The notes beneath the pieces were generated by a model that had not been told where the DNA came from, did no database searches, and saw only the letters and a program-made list of their open reading frames with translations. From Pontibacter indicus (GTDB taxonomy: Bacteria > Bacteroidota > Bacteroidia > Cytophagales > Hymenobacteraceae): 64,000 bases of DNA. Where the stretch lies: the NCBI RefSeq assembly GCF_900156345.1, contig NZ_FTPP01000002.1, positions 868,001 to 932,000 of the forward strand, given 5' to 3'. The translations under genes and the position numbers were made by a program. Within the stretch, counting starts at the first letter, position 1; each line of letters opens with the position of its first letter. This document shows positions 62,005 to 64,000 of the stretch, piece by piece.

Positions 62005-63426
62005 ATGCTTCGGAAACTCCTGTCACACGCCGCGATCTACGGTTTTTCGGCCCAGCTGCCTCGTCTGGCGGGTGTGCTGGCCCTGCCGCTGATCACGCAG
62101 CACCTGACCCCAATCGATTATGGGGTGGCGGGAGTCGTGACGGCCTACTACAGCGCGCTGATCATGCTGCAGTCGCTTGGCTTCACGGTGGTGATGGAAA
62201 ACAGCTTTGCGCGGCACCCCACTCGTTTCCAGTGGATATGGCGCCAGCTCTATGGCTTTCTGACCAGTTGGTCGCTCGTGTATGGCCTGCTGTGCATGGG
62301 GATCATCTACCTGGTCGTGCCGGCCGATGCGCACGAGAATCGTTTTCCCGTCGCGCTGCTTGCCGCTATCCCGATACTCTTTTTTGTAGTGACCGATCTG
62401 TTTGGGGGGCTATTCTGCTTGCAGACCCAACGACCCTTGCCGGTTGCGGTGCGTTCCTTTTTGATGGGAGGTATTAACGTGGCGCTCACCATCTACTTTA
62501 TCGCAGGGCTCAAGACGGGCTACATGGGGTGGTTTTATGCCAGCACCATTTCGGCGGCGGTGGGCTTTCTGGTGAGTTTCTATGTTGTCGCGAAGCAAAG
62601 GCTCTGGCCGATTTTCAATTTTAAGTGGTATCGCATCAAGCACAGTCTCAAAGTGTCGCTGCCCGCCGTGCCGCACGGTTTTTCCTTCTTCATGCTCGAC
62701 ACGTCCGACCGGCTGGTGCTGGATGTAGTGGGCGTGCCCGTCGGTAAGATCGGTTTGTACAACGTGGCATCGAATTTCGGGATCTACTTTTCGTCGGCCA
62801 GTCTGGCTGTAGTGCAGGCGGCAACACCCCTTTACAAACAACTCTATGCCCAGACTAAAAGTGTAGAGGCGGCCCTACAGGCCCGTTACATCACCTATAC
62901 CTTGCAGCTCCTCTTTTTCGCCGGCACGTTTATCGCCAGCCTATGGATGAAGGAGATCTTCAGTTTCCTGATCCGCAACGAGGAACTCCAGCAGGCCTAT
63001 CCACTGGCCATCGTCATTCTGATGGGGTATAACTTCAGGCCGATGTACATGGCCGTGATCAACCTGCTTACCTTTCATGAAAAAACAAGCAAACTCTGGC
63101 GCATCTCCACGGTGGCAGGTATAGGCAACATCGTCCTTAATCTGATTCTGGTGCCGCTTTATGGCTTCCAAATGGCCGCCTGGACCACCTTTGCGGCGCT
63201 GATGTACATGGGCTATGCGGGTTTCTTCCTCAAAACATACAAAGAGCTGGCCATGGTACGCTACCACGCCATTTGGTGGCTGCTGGCAACGGTGGCCCTG
63301 CTTGGGTTGGCCTACGAACTGCGGGAGGTAGCGGTATGGCAGAAAGCAACGATTACATTCCTGAGCCTGGTGGCAGGTATGGCAGCTCTCTGGAGGTATA
63401 GGAGCAAGACAAAACCTGAGTTGTAA
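62005..63426 (+). CDS. Oligosaccharide/polysaccharide flippase (MOP superfamily)
   Basis: 473 residues with about twelve to fourteen hydrophobic helices. The N-terminus LLSHAAIYGFSAQLPRLAG then LPLITQHLTPIDYGVAGVV is typical of Wzx-like proteins, and the Lys/Arg-rich loops are on the cytosolic side. These proteins flip lipid-linked saccharides across the inner membrane for surface glycans. No glycosyltransferase is adjacent, so the cargo is unknown. Confidence 0.9.
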   Translation: MLRKLLSHAAIYGFSAQLPRLAGVLALPLITQHLTPIDYGVAGVVTAYYSALIMLQSLGFTVVMENSFARHPTRFQWIWRQLYGFLTSWSLVYGLLCMGIIYLVVPADAHENRFPVALLAAIPILFFVVTDLFGGLFCLQTQRPLPVAVRSFLMGGINVALTIYFIAGLKTGYMGWFYASTISAAVGFLVSFYVVAKQRLWPIFNFKWYRIKHSLKVSLPAVPHGFSFFMLDTSDRLVLDVVGVPVGKIGLYNVASNFGIYFSSASLAVVQAATPLYKQLYAQTKSVEAALQARYITYTLQLLFFAGTFIASLWMKEIFSFLIRNEELQQAYPLAIVILMGYNFRPMYMAVINLLTFHEKTSKLWRISTVAGIGNIVLNLILVPLYGFQMAAWTTFAALMYMGYAGFFLKTYKELAMVRYHAIWWLLATVALLGLAYELREVAVWQKATITFLSLVAGMAALWRYRSKTKPEL

Positions 63427-63486
63427 CCGGCGCCTGTACCTGCACCTTCCTAAAGAGGACGTATACCTGTAGCCTTGCCTAAAACA

Positions 63487-63521
63487 GAAAACCAGCAGAA
63501 GGCTTTCCCCTGCTGGTTTTC
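63487..63521. terminator. Bidirectional terminator
   Basis: GAAAACCAGCAG pairs with CTGCTGGTTTTC over an 11-nt loop in the convergent gap between the flippase and the alcohol dehydrogenase. Confidence 0.8.
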
Positions 63522-63540
63522 CTTGTCGGTTTTAGCTAAC

Positions 63541-64000
63541 CTATGGTTTCAGCACTACCTTCAGGCAGTTATCCTCTTTCTTGTTGAAGATGTCGTACAT
63601 GCGCGAGGCTTCTGACAGTGGCACGGTATGGGTAATGATATCGTCGAGCTTCACTTTACCTCCTTCCACCAGCGAGATGAGGTGATCGATGTAGCGGTGT
63701 ACCCAGGCCTGTCCGCCGCGCAGCGTCAAGCCTTTGTCGAACCACTTGTACAGCGGGAAGTTGTCGTAAGGGGACCCGTACACGCCGACAACCGATACGG
63801 TGCCCGAGCGACGAACAGCGTCCATGCACTTCTCGAGTACCTTCATGGTGCCTTTTTCAGCCTGCACGACGTTCATGGCTTTTTCGAGCACGGTCCGGTC
63901 AGCCTCCATACCTACGGCGTCCACGCACACATCGGCGCCGTAGCCGCCAGTCATATCCCGAATCACCTGCACGGCGTCTACCTCAGCATAGTTGATGACT
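63541..64000 (-). CDS. Zinc-dependent alcohol dehydrogenase (5' end cut by window edge)
   Basis: The frame runs from the stop at 63541 to the window end without another stop, so the N-terminal part lies outside (an internal GTG at 63972 is not the real start). The visible 153 residues include GGYGADVCVDAVGMEAD, the Rossmann-side GTVSVVGVYGSPYDNFPL and the tail KKEDNCLKVVLKP. They fit the medium-chain zinc dehydrogenases, close to the glutathione-independent formaldehyde dehydrogenase-like group. The catalytic zinc site is not in view. Confidence 0.88.
   Translation of the reverse strand, partial: VINYAEVDAVQVIRDMTGGYGADVCVDAVGMEADRTVLEKAMNVVQAEKGTMKVLEKCMDAVRRSGTVSVVGVYGSPYDNFPLYKWFDKGLTLRGGQAWVHRYIDHLISLVEGGKVKLDDIITHTVPLSEASRMYDIFNKKEDNCLKVVLKP

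Overview
The window is a stretch of ordinary chromosome from a member of the Bacteroidota, most likely a Cytophagales bacterium of the Pontibacter/Hymenobacter kind (the genus is inference). The evidence is a gliding-motility lipoprotein GldH overlapping ricT, a TonB-dependent receptor with an N-terminal carboxypeptidase-regulatory-like domain, a fused SecDF, the alternative GlmU-like protein, promoter -7 boxes of the form TAnnTTTG, and starts without strong Shine-Dalgarno sites. I see no rRNA, tRNA, CRISPR array, transposase, integrase or prophage.

Layout. 1-7.8 kb (minus): MoxR-type ATPase (cut by the window edge), two parvulin-type periplasmic chaperones (one carrying an OmpA-like domain), then a partner-switching set (SpoIIE-type phosphatase, STAS antagonist, RsbW-like kinase). 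7.9-9.9 kb: guaB and a rhodanese. 10-16 kb: a PnuC-type vitamin transporter, a NadR-like kinase, a LacX-like epimerase, and a TPP riboswitch driving a TonB-dependent receptor, together probably a vitamin uptake region. 16-25.5 kb: a glutaryl-CoA dehydrogenase-type enzyme, a single-HKD phospholipase D-like protein, ruvB, a RidA protein, queG, a BatD-like protein coupled to aroC, and two unknown proteins. 25.5-30 kb: two cation antiporters and an Nfu-type Fe-S protein. 30-36.3 kb (minus): secDF, ktrA, udk, rdgB and a PyrR-like phosphoribosyltransferase. 36.4-40.4 kb (plus): L31 type B, GlmU-like, holB, hemC. 40.4-49.5 kb: an AGCS symporter, cyclophilin, an RmlD-like reductase, an NSS transporter with a tiny membrane partner, a ComEA-like helix-hairpin-helix protein, a Nudix hydrolase, a lipoprotein hydrolase and a membrane protein. 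49.7-55.6 kb: a 1316-residue SF1 helicase, a propeller-like lipoprotein and an NmrA-like protein. 55.6-58.3 kb: a 664-residue Gly/Ser/Tyr/Gln low-complexity protein divergent from a cold-shock protein. 58.3-64 kb: an EEP-family protein, gldH-ricT, a flippase, and a zinc alcohol dehydrogenase cut by the window end.

Two things stand out. First, the short word CAGGTATAG / CTATACCTG is scattered through the whole window, in genes and between them, in both orientations and all three reading frames. The same hexamer forms two tandem arrays (about 16 copies at 17473, 6 copies at 40431), an 18-bp perfect palindrome at 20098, and the loop of a terminator at 59545. This looks like a DNA-level signal or a spreading element, not a protein constraint. 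Second, the low-complexity protein at 55658-57652 closely resembles in composition the prion-like domains of eukaryotic FUS/EWS/TAF15 proteins and sits head-to-head with a cold-shock RNA-binding protein; it is a candidate bacterial condensate-forming protein.
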